Assembly (NCBI RefSeq): GCF_039539345.1
Contig: NZ_BAABCY010000040.1
Span: forward strand, 24,501 to 88,500
Length of the DNA: 64,000 nucleotides
Reading direction: 5' to 3'
Source: Snuella lapsa
GTDB lineage: Bacteria; Bacteroidota; Bacteroidia; Flavobacteriales; Flavobacteriaceae
The position numbers were made by a program, and so were the translations under genes. The notes beneath the pieces were generated by a model. That model saw only the letters and a program-made list of their open reading frames with translations. It was not told where the DNA came from and did not search any database. Positions 7,979 through 16,646 of the stretch are shown one piece after another; positions within the stretch are counted from its first letter, which is position 1; each line of letters starts with the position of its first letter.

Positions 7979-8214
7979 TGTGCTGGTTGAAAGCATGCAT
8001 GAATAATAATCAAAAAATGCGAATGAAAATTTTAAAAGTAAAAAGAGAAACTGTATATGAAAAGCGGTACAGTATAAAAATGGGAGAGCTTACAACAAAG
8101 GTTACTTATATTAAAAAGTATTTGTTTGGGTGGCCAATAAAAACACTACATAAGTATAGGGAAACGTATTATGGAGAAGTAAAAGACTGTAGTGATTGTT
8201 CACTGTTTATTTAA
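7978..8214 (+). CDS. Small protein between GNAT and proC, unknown function
   Basis: A 78-codon ORF whose ATG overlaps the GNAT stop (TAATG at 7976-7980), which favours coupled translation. A later ATG at 7999 would remove seven residues. The product is basic and rich in Tyr, with VKRETVYEKRYS, YIKKYLFGWPIKTLHKYRETYYG and an end DCSDCSLF with two Cys. No membrane segment or signal peptide is visible. I do not recognise a family. Its position in a tight cluster and coding-like composition make it likely real. Confidence 0.55.
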   Translation: MCWLKACMNNNQKMRMKILKVKRETVYEKRYSIKMGELTTKVTYIKKYLFGWPIKTLHKYRETYYGEVKDCSDCSLFI

Positions 8215-8242
8215 AGCTTACACTTAAAACAACTAAAATTAT

Positions 8243-9049
8243 ATGAGAGTATTAGTAATAGGAGCCGGAAATATGGGGCTTACTTATGCACAGGGTATGT
8301 CCAAATCGAAGTTGCTTAAAAAAAGAAACATCATGGTTTTGGATAACTCTGAAGAGAAACTGGAAGCACTTAACCAAATGTCACACTTTGATGCGTTTAA
8401 AGCATTAGACGATTGTGTGCCTCAAGCAGATATAATTTTCATAGCTGTAAAGCCGTACCATTCTGAGGCTTTGCTTCGTGCTATGCGGCCATTGGTAAAC
8501 CCTGGGCAAATACTTATTTCAATTATGGCAGGCGTTACCATAGAATCAATGCAAGTGTTGACAGGGTTAAGTAAAATAGTTCGGGCTATGCCAAATTTGC
8601 CGGCAAAAATAGGAAAGGGCTTAACCTCATATGTGGCATCACATGAAGTATCAAGAATTGAATTGTTAACCGTTGAAAGTTTATTGGATACTACAGGAAA
8701 GTCTATAAGGGTGTCGAATGAGAACTTTATAGATGCCTCTACAGGGATTTCGGGTAGTGGTCCTGCTTATGTGTTTTATTTTATGCAGAGTATGATGGAA
8801 GCAGCCCTACAAATGGGATTCTCTAAAAATGACTCAACCGTTTTGGTAAGTCAGACCTTTACAGGAGCGGTCGAACTTTTTAACCAATCTAATTTATCGC
8901 CTAATTCCTGGATGGATCGTGTAGCATCAAAAGGAGGAACAACTAGAGCTGCTTTGGATTCTATGTCAGATAACAACGTAAACGAATTAATAAAAGAAGC
9001 TGCTTTTGCAGCCTTTAAACGAGCTACAGAACTTGGAAAAGAACATTAA
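8243..9049 (+). CDS. proC: Pyrroline-5-carboxylate reductase
   Basis: A 268-residue ProC, the last enzyme of proline synthesis, reducing 1-pyrroline-5-carboxylate to proline with NAD(P)H. The Rossmann motif VIGAGNMG is at residues 4-11, the family PNLPAKIGKG at about 118, and the signature SGSGPAYVFYFMQSMMEAA near 170. Length is normal (E. coli 269). The start ATG begins the nucleotide-binding strand. The stop is one base before proB, so the two should be co-translated. Confidence 0.95.
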   Translation: MRVLVIGAGNMGLTYAQGMSKSKLLKKRNIMVLDNSEEKLEALNQMSHFDAFKALDDCVPQADIIFIAVKPYHSEALLRAMRPLVNPGQILISIMAGVTIESMQVLTGLSKIVRAMPNLPAKIGKGLTSYVASHEVSRIELLTVESLLDTTGKSIRVSNENFIDASTGISGSGPAYVFYFMQSMMEAALQMGFSKNDSTVLVSQTFTGAVELFNQSNLSPNSWMDRVASKGGTTRAALDSMSDNNVNELIKEAAFAAFKRATELGKEH

Positions 9050-9050
9050 T

Positions 9051-9821
9051 ATGTATAAAGAAAGGATTGTGATAAAAGTTGGCACGAATGTAATGACCAA
9101 CAAAGACAATAGGATAGTTAGACCTGTTTTACGACGTCTTGTAAGGCAAATAGCCGAACTCTACGAAAGAGGTATTATTACCATATTAGTTTCATCGGGT
9201 TCTGTTATTGCTGGTAAAGAGGTTTTAGGACAATCTAATATAAAAGATAGGACACAGCGGCGCCAAGTATATTCAGCCATAGGTCAGCCTAGAATGATGC
9301 GTTTATATTATAATATATTTTACGATTACGGTATGAAATGTGCTCAGGTTTTGCCTACCAAAAGAGATTTTAGTCCTGGCGTACATCGTGAGAATATGAT
9401 AAATTGTTGCGAAGGATTGCTATCGGAAGGTGTCATTCCTATTGCAAATGAAGATGATGCTGTATCGGTAACTATGTCGATGTTTTCAGACAACGATGAG
9501 CTCGCCAGTTTAATTGCACAGTTAATGGATGCCGACAAGTTAATTATCCTAACGGATATTGATGGTGTTTATACAGGGCACCCCGAGTCTGAAACAAGTG
9601 ATTTGATAAAACATGTAGACCCCGATGAGAATTTGGATAAGTATATTAAAGATAGTAACAAAAGAGAAGAGGAAGGCAGAGGTGGTATGGGATCGAAATT
9701 AGATTATGCACAACAGGCTGCTGCTAAAAATATACCTACCTATATTGCCAATGGGAAACGAGACAATACGATAATTGATATTATAGAAGGAAAAAATATA
9801 GGTACAAAGGTCGCACTTTAA
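9051..9821 (+). CDS. proB: Glutamate 5-kinase, short form without PUA domain
   Basis: A 256-residue amino-acid kinase phosphorylating glutamate in the first step of proline synthesis. Visible are VIKVGTNVM at the N-terminus, SSGSVIAGKEVLG, the family block QRRQVYSAIGQPRMM and NDELASLIAQLMDADKLI. E. coli ProB (367 residues) has a further PUA domain, absent here as in other flavobacteria. The ATG at 9051 is one base after the proC stop; the frame is open farther upstream into proC, but that part is a shadow. Confidence 0.93.
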   Translation: MYKERIVIKVGTNVMTNKDNRIVRPVLRRLVRQIAELYERGIITILVSSGSVIAGKEVLGQSNIKDRTQRRQVYSAIGQPRMMRLYYNIFYDYGMKCAQVLPTKRDFSPGVHRENMINCCEGLLSEGVIPIANEDDAVSVTMSMFSDNDELASLIAQLMDADKLIILTDIDGVYTGHPESETSDLIKHVDPDENLDKYIKDSNKREEEGRGGMGSKLDYAQQAAAKNIPTYIANGKRDNTIIDIIEGKNIGTKVAL

Positions 9822-10129
9822 ATAGACCTCATACCTTTTTTCTTTCTTAAAGAATGGCTGATTAGTCTGTTTTTGCTGTTCCTTTAACATTAATCCTCTG
9901 TACTTTCCAAAAAAAAGAGGGTGTCAAAGCAAATACCTTCTCGTTCTTGTTTAAAGAATCAAAATAACTTCATAATTAAAAAATAAACAAGTGAAACGAA
10001 CATTAATAAATTTTAAGCATTTTTTACAAAAGGGAATGTTTAAAATTTTTAATGTGAGAGCGTAGTAATTGCATACGTTCTCAATTTTATAATTAATATA
10101 AAATCAATGAATTATCAAAATTTAAACCT
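9822..10129. other. 308-bp gap between proB and proA, with a hairpin
   Basis: No gene is visible. TGAGAGCGTA (10054-10063) faces TACGTTCTCA (10074-10083), a ten-base stem with one G-T wobble, followed by ATTTTAT; it could be a weak terminator or a proA leader structure. No convincing TAnnTTTG promoter precedes proA. A TTTC...AAAGAATGG region just after proB shows no clear terminator. Confidence 0.5.
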
Positions 10130-11329
10130 ATGAAATTAATACCAACAGATACAAAAAATCGTGTTTTATCCAGTATGGTTAGGTTATTGGAGGACAATCG
10201 TAATGCCTTATTAAAAGCGAACAAAAAGGATTTAGAAGCTTTTAATAAAGAAGATCGGGCTATGTACGACCGTTTAATTATTAATGAGAATAAAATAGAC
10301 GGTATGGTGCAAGCCATTAAAGAGGTTAGGGCTCAAGATGATCCAGTGAATAAGGTTATTTCGGATAATACCTTATCCAGTGGTTTAAAAATAGTAAACA
10401 AAGCTGCCCCTTTCGGTACAATCATGATCATTTACGAATCGCGCCCCGATGTAACAATCGAAGCTGCATCGTTAGCCTTTAAAGCAAATAATAAGATTCT
10501 TTTAAAAGGGGGCAAGGAAGCTTTAAATAGCAATGTTTTTCTGGTAGGTTTGTGGCATCAAGCATTAGAGGAAAATGATTTATGTACGGATTACATTCAA
10601 TTGCTTAAATTGAATAGGGAGTCAACACAGGACTTTCTTAAAAACCCTGCAGAACCTTTAGATTTAATAGTTCCCAGAGGAGGAGAGCGGTTGATTTCCT
10701 TTGTAAAAGAACATGCAAAATGTGCTGTACTGGTAAGTGGGAGAGGCAATAACTTTTTATACATAGACAGGGAGGCAAATTGGGAACAAACCATAGAAGT
10801 TATTCTTAATGCCAAGACCGATAAAATATCGGCCTGCAATGCCTTGGATAAAATTTTGATACATAAAAAGATTCCAAATTATGAGGCTAAACTTAAAGAG
10901 TTAAGTTCTATCTTAAAAATGAATGATGTAGCAATTATGGTCGATGAATGGACGCATGGTATTTTAAAAGAAGAAATGCTCATTGATAAAGAAGCCATAT
11001 GGTACGAAGAATTCTTAGCTTTAAAGTGTTGTTTGGGAGCGGTAGATGGCTTAGAGGACGCTATCCAAAAAATAAACCAATATTCTGGAGGACATTCTGC
11101 TTCAATAATGTCAACCAACAATGAGGTGACAAATATGTTTATGGAACAAGTTGATTGTGCAGCCGTTTATAGAAATGCATCTACCCGATTTACCGATGGG
11201 GGCGCTATGGGAGTTGGCGCAGAACTGGCAATTAGTACAGATAAATTACACCATCGTGGACCTTTAGGACTTAAGCAACTAGTTACCAATAAATATTATG
11301 TTTACGGCGATGGACATGTACGTGTTTAA
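10130..11329 (+). CDS. proA: Glutamate-5-semialdehyde dehydrogenase (gamma-glutamyl phosphate reductase)
   Basis: A 399-residue ProA that reduces glutamyl 5-phosphate to the semialdehyde with NADPH, the step between ProB and ProC. Motifs: PFGTIMIIYESRPDVT (about 96), the catalytic Cys in KISACNALDK (about 236), and the end block ALYRNASTRFTDGG-like (here AAVYRNASTRFTDGG) and HHRGPLGLKQL. Length is slightly under E. coli ProA (417). It is separated from proB by a 308-base gap, so it may be transcribed partly on its own. Confidence 0.95.
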   Translation: MKLIPTDTKNRVLSSMVRLLEDNRNALLKANKKDLEAFNKEDRAMYDRLIINENKIDGMVQAIKEVRAQDDPVNKVISDNTLSSGLKIVNKAAPFGTIMIIYESRPDVTIEAASLAFKANNKILLKGGKEALNSNVFLVGLWHQALEENDLCTDYIQLLKLNRESTQDFLKNPAEPLDLIVPRGGERLISFVKEHAKCAVLVSGRGNNFLYIDREANWEQTIEVILNAKTDKISACNALDKILIHKKIPNYEAKLKELSSILKMNDVAIMVDEWTHGILKEEMLIDKEAIWYEEFLALKCCLGAVDGLEDAIQKINQYSGGHSASIMSTNNEVTNMFMEQVDCAAVYRNASTRFTDGGAMGVGAELAISTDKLHHRGPLGLKQLVTNKYYVYGDGHVRV

Positions 11330-11495
11330 TCAAGTTGCTTTTTAATCGGTTTTAAAAAGTTTGGACGATTTTCTACATCCCATATTAAAATTTTCAATGA
11401 TTTCGTAGGGAAAAAAATAACTTAGGTGTCTTACTAACAAACAGGCCTGATAAAGGAAACAAATGTATTATTTAGTAACCCTAAATTTTAAAATT

Positions 11496-11969
11496 ATGAA
11501 ATCATTAAAATATGTAACCTTACTTATACCATTCATTTTTTCTTCTATGATTTATGCCCAAAAAGAAGAAACATCTAATGAAGTGAAGGAGACAAGCGCA
11601 TCAGAATCAAAGGCAGATAAAGACTCTTATTATAAAAGACGTGCACTGGAAGATGCTAAGTATGAACAACAATTTAAAGCTGATAATGAAGCGAACGAAC
11701 TTGCATTTTGGGAAGACCAAAAGGCTTACGAAGAGGAATTAAAAGCGAGGGATCGAAAAGCATATAGAGCCTACATGCGCAGAAAACGAAAGGCTTATGC
11801 CGAGCATTATGGTCATTGTGACCACCATTGCCATCACAGTGATCGTTATTATCACCATGCAACATTTTATTATTATGGTTATAACAGATACCATTATGGA
11901 AGCTATCCACGATCTAGCACTACAAGAGTAAGCATTGGAACTCCAAAAGTACGATTAGGATTATTTTAG
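11496..11969 (+). CDS. Secreted His/Tyr-rich protein, unknown function
   Basis: A 157-residue protein with a signal peptide (MKSLKYVTLLIPFIFSSMIYA, cleavage before QKEE). The middle (about 25-95) is highly charged and probably helical (Glu/Lys/Asp-rich); the last 60 residues are packed with His and Tyr, including GHCDHHCHHSDRYYHH and FYYYGYNRYHYGSY. The His/Cys cluster could bind metal ions. I do not recognise a family. An in-frame ATG at 11463 would put eleven residues before the signal peptide, so 11496 is preferred. It is monocistronic. Confidence 0.65.
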   Translation: MKSLKYVTLLIPFIFSSMIYAQKEETSNEVKETSASESKADKDSYYKRRALEDAKYEQQFKADNEANELAFWEDQKAYEEELKARDRKAYRAYMRRKRKAYAEHYGHCDHHCHHSDRYYHHATFYYYGYNRYHYGSYPRSSTTRVSIGTPKVRLGLF

Positions 11970-11972
11970 TAA

Positions 11973-12205
11973 TCTGACTTCGATTTTAAAACAATTGATT
12001 TTCAGTATTTTGACTGGGTTTATTGTGCAAACTATGTCATTCTGACGAAGTATGAGGAAGAATCTCATCATTGTGGGGTTTCTCAATCTCACTTTGCTCC
12101 TTTGGTGCAAGATTGGTTCGTTTCTTACTCTAAGTAAATTGCAAAGTGATGAAAATTAAATTATTAATTGTGTTTTGATCTTGAATTATTAATTGAGTTC
12201 AGGTT
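11973..12205. repeat. Degenerate intergenic repeat, copy 2, with a REP-like insert
   Basis: Block A (11973-12002) and block B (12151-12205) match 193-223 and 323-377. Between them lies a different sequence starting TGTCATTCTGACGAAG at 12035, reminiscent of the GTCATTCTGA...GAAGAATCT repeats dispersed in many bacterial genomes. The gap holds no gene. Confidence 0.55.
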
Positions 12206-12218
12206 AGTAGTTAAAAGC

Positions 12219-12281
12219 GCCTGTCCTAGACAAAGTTTGCATAAACTAATATCCATTTGAAAATCAAACTTTTGGGCAGGC
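12219..12281 (-). terminator. Long hairpin behind the YdeI-like gene
   Basis: GCCTGTCC (12219-12226) faces GGGCAGGC (12274-12281), and AAAGTTTG (12232-12239) faces CAAACTTT (12265-12272), giving a two-part stem with a 25-base loop directly at the stop of the minus-strand gene. No strong U-tract follows on the minus strand, so termination is inferred. Confidence 0.55.
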
Positions 12282-12878
12282 TTATTTTCTGTATCTGTCG
12301 TTTAGTCCAATACCTTGCATAATAAGAGAGATAATCTTTTTTAACCGTGTTTGCGCCGTGGTTGCTCTTTTAGCAGAACTAATGTATTCGCAGAATTCAC
12401 GTTGTTTATAGGGCGTTAAGGATTTAAAACACTTATTTAGTACTTCGTCATTATCTAGACTATTTTTTAGAGCCTGTGGTATGATAATTTCTTTTTTATT
12501 CTTGATGGGCTTTAGAACACTCCACAATTTTTGATTTTCTATTGCTTCTTTTATATAGTTTACGACTATGGTTTCGTTAATGTCATCAATCGATTTAAAC
12601 CGCATTTGTCGTAATGTCTTTGTTTTATTTTCTTGCGCATTAATCAATTGGTTATGTGTATCTTTTAAAAATACATCATTAAAGAACCAAAGCCCAAAGT
12701 GTTGTTTAAAAGCACTTAAACCAATAACATTTTTCCCGTTAATGGTATACACCGGGGCATTCCATTTGATAGTTTCTTCTAATTCTGTATTAGTTAAGAT
12801 ATTTCGCAACACATGTAAGGCTCTCGAAAAATGAGGGTGCAATTTAATATATGCTTCAACAGATGTTACTTTTTCCAC
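12282..12878 (-). CDS. YdeI/OmdA-family protein (DUF1801 plus OmdA domain)
   Basis: A 198-residue cytoplasmic protein. Residues about 10-115 are a DUF1801-type domain (LRNILTNTELEETIKWNAPVY, GLSAFKQHFGLWFF), and the C-terminal part (LTPYKQREFCEYISSAKRATTAQTR) is the bacteriocin-protection YdeI/OmdA motif. Family members have been linked to peptide-stress resistance in Salmonella and Bacillus, but the molecular action is unknown. It starts 11 bases after the sulfatase stop and is probably the second gene of that transcript. Confidence 0.8.
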   Translation of the reverse strand: MEKVTSVEAYIKLHPHFSRALHVLRNILTNTELEETIKWNAPVYTINGKNVIGLSAFKQHFGLWFFNDVFLKDTHNQLINAQENKTKTLRQMRFKSIDDINETIVVNYIKEAIENQKLWSVLKPIKNKKEIIIPQALKNSLDNDEVLNKCFKSLTPYKQREFCEYISSAKRATTAQTRLKKIISLIMQGIGLNDRYRK

Positions 12879-12889
12879 ACGTTTAAAGT

Positions 12890-14383
12890 TTATTTATAGA
12901 GCCCCGTATTTCCTTTTTCTAAAACAGGCATAAGCTTGTTTACGACATCGGGAAATTTTGAAGCAACATTTATACTTTCCAGAGGATCAGTGTCATGATC
13001 GTATAATTCGATAGTAGGCTCTGCTTTTCTAAAGTATTTAGTAAGTCTATAACGCTCAGTTCTTAGGGAAATACCGTTTTTAAAATAGCTGTAGGCAACA
13101 TCATCTTGAGAAGAGGAATCGTTATTGTTTAACAAGTTTGTAAAACTTTCGCCATCTATGGTGTGATTAGTATTTACATTGCACAGAGCCATTAAAGTGG
13201 GATAAATATCAACTGTTTCTACAATAGATGTAATGGGTTTTGTTTGTTTGCTGTTAGGTACTTTTATTATTAAGGTACTTTTTAAGGCATTTTCAAAAAT
13301 AGTATGCTTTCCCCATACTTGTTGATCGCCCAAATGCCATCCATGATCGCCCCATACCACAATAATGGTATTGTCGTCGAGTCCAAGTGTTTTAATTTGG
13401 TCAATTATTGTCCCTATGAGATGGTCTGTATAGCTAATACAGGCATAGTATGCATGTTTTAGTTGTTTTGCATAAGCATCTGATGCGGGTTGGTTAAGCG
13501 TAGGTTTTTCTTCCCCTAATTTATAACCGTTCAATTCGTGGCTGTTGTGTAAACTTTGCGGGTTTACATTTTGCGGCGTTGTGGGGTTAGCGGATATTGG
13601 AATGGAATCCCTGTTATATAAGTCCCAGTACTTTTTTGGGGCTGTAAAGGGCAAATGCGGTTTAAAAAGGCCTACACCTAGAAAAAATGGTTTGTTACTG
13701 TTTTTGAGTTCTCTTAATTTGTCAATAGCTAACTGTGTGGTTAGGCCATCAACATAACCAGTGTCGCTAACTTTTCCTTTTTCATAAGGTTTAACCTGCC
13801 TGTCCAGGCTTTGTCTGTTTTCACCATTGGCGTAGCCAAAGAAAGCGTTCCAACCTGTTTTCCATTTTCCGGGATTGAAAATTAACTCATCCCAACTGTA
13901 AGGCAGTTCCCGTTTGTTCGAAGGTTGTTCTGTATAACCATAGAGAAGACCGTCGGCAGAGTGACTGATTTTACCAATACCAACTGTGTGATAGCCATTT
14001 CTTTTTAGTTGATGAATAAAGGTTTCTGGAATGTCTGTTTCAGGTTGGTCAGAAAGGACGTGTTCGGTAATATCGTTTCCAAGATGGGCTTTTGTGGTTG
14101 GACGCATACCCGTAAGCAAACTGTGTCTGGAAGCGCCACAGGTAGGTACATTTACAAAGTGGTTTTCAAAAAGAAATCCTGTTGCTGCTAATTTATCTAG
14201 ATTTGGTGAATGCACTACTGGGTTGTCATAACAGCCTAAATCCGTTCTTAAATCATCTACAGCAATGAATACAATATTGGGTTTCTCATTTTGTTTGCTG
14301 CATGATACCAATATGGTTGTTGAAATAATGAATAACTTAAGTAGTGTCTTAACGATCATATGGAGTAATTTGATTTTGAGCAT
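12890..14383 (-). CDS. Sulfatase, iduronate-2-sulfatase-like, lipoprotein
   Basis: A 497-residue S1-family sulfatase. After a lipoprotein signal (LFIISTTILVSC), the metal-binding Asps lie in FIAVDDLRTDLG and the catalytic Cys, to be converted to formylglycine, in PTCGASRHSLLTG (CxAxR, where CxPSR is commoner). Other family marks are GVGLFKPHLPF and VVWGDHGWHLG, typical of iduronate-sulfatase-like enzymes acting on sulfated polysaccharides. An alternative start is the ATG at 14359. Together with the GH29 fucosidase at 27 kb, it suggests use of sulfated algal glycans, though there is no PUL locus here. Confidence 0.88.
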   Translation of the reverse strand: MLKIKLLHMIVKTLLKLFIISTTILVSCSKQNEKPNIVFIAVDDLRTDLGCYDNPVVHSPNLDKLAATGFLFENHFVNVPTCGASRHSLLTGMRPTTKAHLGNDITEHVLSDQPETDIPETFIHQLKRNGYHTVGIGKISHSADGLLYGYTEQPSNKRELPYSWDELIFNPGKWKTGWNAFFGYANGENRQSLDRQVKPYEKGKVSDTGYVDGLTTQLAIDKLRELKNSNKPFFLGVGLFKPHLPFTAPKKYWDLYNRDSIPISANPTTPQNVNPQSLHNSHELNGYKLGEEKPTLNQPASDAYAKQLKHAYYACISYTDHLIGTIIDQIKTLGLDDNTIIVVWGDHGWHLGDQQVWGKHTIFENALKSTLIIKVPNSKQTKPITSIVETVDIYPTLMALCNVNTNHTIDGESFTNLLNNNDSSSQDDVAYSYFKNGISLRTERYRLTKYFRKAEPTIELYDHDTDPLESINVASKFPDVVNKLMPVLEKGNTGLYK

Positions 14384-14487
14384 AAATATAATGCATTATT
14401 AGATAAGCTATTGTGATAAAAAATAAAGACATGTTCTGTAAATTTAAGATCATGCCTTTAGTTATAAATACTCTTGGAAGTTTCTCG

Positions 14488-15087
14488 CTATCTCAAAATC
14501 CTTAGTGCAGGTACGTACCTAAAGGATTTATTCTTATAGATCCTTACGGTATTGATAATTGTTACAATTATATTATATAAATAGAGACAGATGAGAGGAA
14601 TAAAAAATGTTAGTATACCAAACCGCCAATTGGGAAGTATATTAGAAAAAATATTTCCAAGCCCCAGTACTCCAGATATAATAAAAATGTAATAGCAACA
14701 TAATAGAAGTACCCAGGAAATTTGAAAGTTCAATATCGATTTCCCCAGTTCGTTGACTCCTTTTAGTTTATCCTTTTTTAGTATCCATAGGGTTAAGGGA
14801 ATAATAATACCCAGTAGAGGAAAAAATAAAAAGCCTAGGCCCGAAGCACTCATTAAAGTTAAATAACCTTGATCTTCCTGTATTTTCCAATCCACAATTT
14901 CGTCGGGCGATGTGTTTAGGGCGGTAGCCAACCGTTTTAGGGTATCACCTCTAGGAACGGTTTCATTGTTTTCAATCCTTTGGATGGTTCTTAAGCTAAG
15001 GCCTGATATTTCTGCCAATATTTCTTGCGAAAACCCTTTTCTGGTTCTCAATTCTTTTACGCGTTGGGCTAAATTTGAATGATTCAT
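14488..15087 (-). CDS. XRE-type HTH regulator fused to a DUF4870 membrane domain
   Basis: A 199-residue protein. Residues about 7-62 are a Cro/C1 helix-turn-helix (LAQRVKELRTRKGFSQEIL, LSLRTIQRIENNETVPRGD). Residues about 75-185 contain three or four membrane helices with the DUF4870 pattern (YLTLMSASGLGFLFFPLLGI, IIPLTLWILKKD, LGKSILNFQISW). A DNA-binding domain tethered to the membrane suggests a membrane-state sensor, but no signal is known. It is monocistronic with no obvious target gene beside it. Confidence 0.8.
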   Translation of the reverse strand: MNHSNLAQRVKELRTRKGFSQEILAEISGLSLRTIQRIENNETVPRGDTLKRLATALNTSPDEIVDWKIQEDQGYLTLMSASGLGFLFFPLLGIIIPLTLWILKKDKLKGVNELGKSILNFQISWVLLLCCYYIFIISGVLGLGNIFSNILPNWRFGILTFFIPLICLYLYNIIVTIINTVRIYKNKSFRYVPALRILR

Positions 15088-15270
15088 TTTGTGCGATTTT
15101 TATTTGCTGTAAAAGTATTTTGACTTAGCTACAGTTGATAGCGTCTTTACTGCGTCATGTTTACGTCATTAGTGTCAAACCCTTGGTATTGTTACAAAAA
15201 AAACAACTTGATATAAAATAAGGTATATTTCATATCAAGTTGTGGTATTGAAATGATATATTGTGTTGTT

Positions 15271-16509
15271 CTATTCTTTTTGAGCTGTTAACTTGGCGAT
15301 CTTACAGATAACTTCGGTGGCTTTAAGTATACTTTCTACAGGTACATATTCATAACGTCCGTGAAAATTGTGTCCTCCCGCAAAAATATTGGGGCAAGGA
15401 AGTCCCATGTAACTTAATTGAGAACCGTCTGTGCCTCCACGAATGGCTTTTATTAAAGGCTTTATTCCTAGCTGTTTCATAGCTTCTTCTGCTATGTCAA
15501 CAATATGCATTACAGGTTCTACTTTTTCCTTCATGTTATAATATTGGTCTTTAATTTCCAAAGTAATAACATCGTTACCATATTGGGCATTTATTTCATT
15601 GGTTATTTTTTGCATAACTTCTTTACGAGCTTCAAAATGTCCATGATCGTGATCACGTATAATATATTCTAAAACCGTTTCTTCGACCTTACCCGTAATG
15701 TCGCATAAATGAAAAAAGCCTTGGTATCCTTCTGTATGTTCAGGGGTTTCCAATCGAGGTAACGAATTAATAAATTCGGTAGCTATGTACATGGAGTTTA
15801 TAAGTTTACCCTTAGCATATCCAGGGTGCACTATTTTTCCCTTGACGGTAACTTTTGCCCCAGCAGCATTAAAGTTTTCGTATTCTAGTTCTCCAATCTG
15901 GCTACCATCCATAGTATAGGCCCAATCGGCTCCAAACTTTTCAACATCAAATTTATGGGCGCCACGTCCTATTTCTTCGTCGGGAGTAAAGCCAATACGA
16001 ATAGGGCCATGCTTAATTTCGGGGTGTTGTATAAGATATTCCATAGCAGATACAATCTCACAAACACCAGCTTTGTCATCTGCTCCCAGGAGTGTGTTAC
16101 CATCGGTCGTAATTAAGGTTTGACCTTTATATAATAAAAGGTCTTCAAAATAATCGGGAGATAGAATTATGTTTTTTTCGGCATTTAATACAATGTCCTT
16201 ACCATCATAATTATGAATAAATTGCGGTTTTACATTAGTACCCGTAAAATCTGGTGAGGTATCGAAATGAGAAATAAAGCCAATGGTTGGTACCTCATGT
16301 TCTACATTACTGGGTAGCGTTGCCATTATATAAGCATTTTCATCAATGCTAACATCTTGAAGACCGATAGCTTTTAACTCGTCAACCAGCTTGTTTGCTA
16401 AATCCCATTGTTTTTTGGTACTCGGTGTCGTATTGGACTTAGCGTCAGATTGGGTGTCTATAGTAACGTAGCTTATAAAGCGGTCTATAATACGTTGTTT
16501 GTCCATCAT
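15271..16509 (-). CDS. pepT: Peptidase T (tripeptide aminopeptidase)
   Basis: A 412-residue M20B metallopeptidase that removes the N-terminal residue of tripeptides in the cytoplasm. Zinc ligands and catalytic residues are visible: GFISHFDTSPD (His, Asp), LLGADDKAGV (bridging Asp), FTPDEEIGRGAHKFD (catalytic Glu pair), TMDG and GGHNFHGRYEYVP (last His). The length equals E. coli PepT (408). Two adjacent ATGs (MMDKQR) offer equivalent starts. Confidence 0.95.
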   Translation of the reverse strand: MMDKQRIIDRFISYVTIDTQSDAKSNTTPSTKKQWDLANKLVDELKAIGLQDVSIDENAYIMATLPSNVEHEVPTIGFISHFDTSPDFTGTNVKPQFIHNYDGKDIVLNAEKNIILSPDYFEDLLLYKGQTLITTDGNTLLGADDKAGVCEIVSAMEYLIQHPEIKHGPIRIGFTPDEEIGRGAHKFDVEKFGADWAYTMDGSQIGELEYENFNAAGAKVTVKGKIVHPGYAKGKLINSMYIATEFINSLPRLETPEHTEGYQGFFHLCDITGKVEETVLEYIIRDHDHGHFEARKEVMQKITNEINAQYGNDVITLEIKDQYYNMKEKVEPVMHIVDIAEEAMKQLGIKPLIKAIRGGTDGSQLSYMGLPCPNIFAGGHNFHGRYEYVPVESILKATEVICKIAKLTAQKE

Positions 16510-16601
16510 TTGATAGCGTTTTTTGGGAATTTTAAGTTACTTAAATAAATAACCTTTTTATGGGGTTAAAAATACGATTATTAATTTTTTTCCCTTTTGA
16601 A

Positions 16602-16632
16602 TTGGTTGATTTTTTATTTAGAAGTATTTTTG
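16602..16632 (+). promoter_or_regulatory. Promoter of pyrD
   Basis: TTG (16602-16604), 20 bases, TATTTTTG (16625-16632). The leader to the pyrD ATG is short, under ten bases. Confidence 0.7.
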
Positions 16633-16646
16633 CATAAATAATACTG

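Noticed and set aside
8962..9050. Possible longer ProB starting upstream at 9006
   Set aside because: The extra 15 residues lie inside proC and do not match ProB; the ATG at 9051 gives the normal N-terminus.
15088..15270. Hoped-for riboswitch upstream of pepT or HTH gene
   Set aside because: Only AT-rich sequence without conserved aptamer-like pairing was seen.
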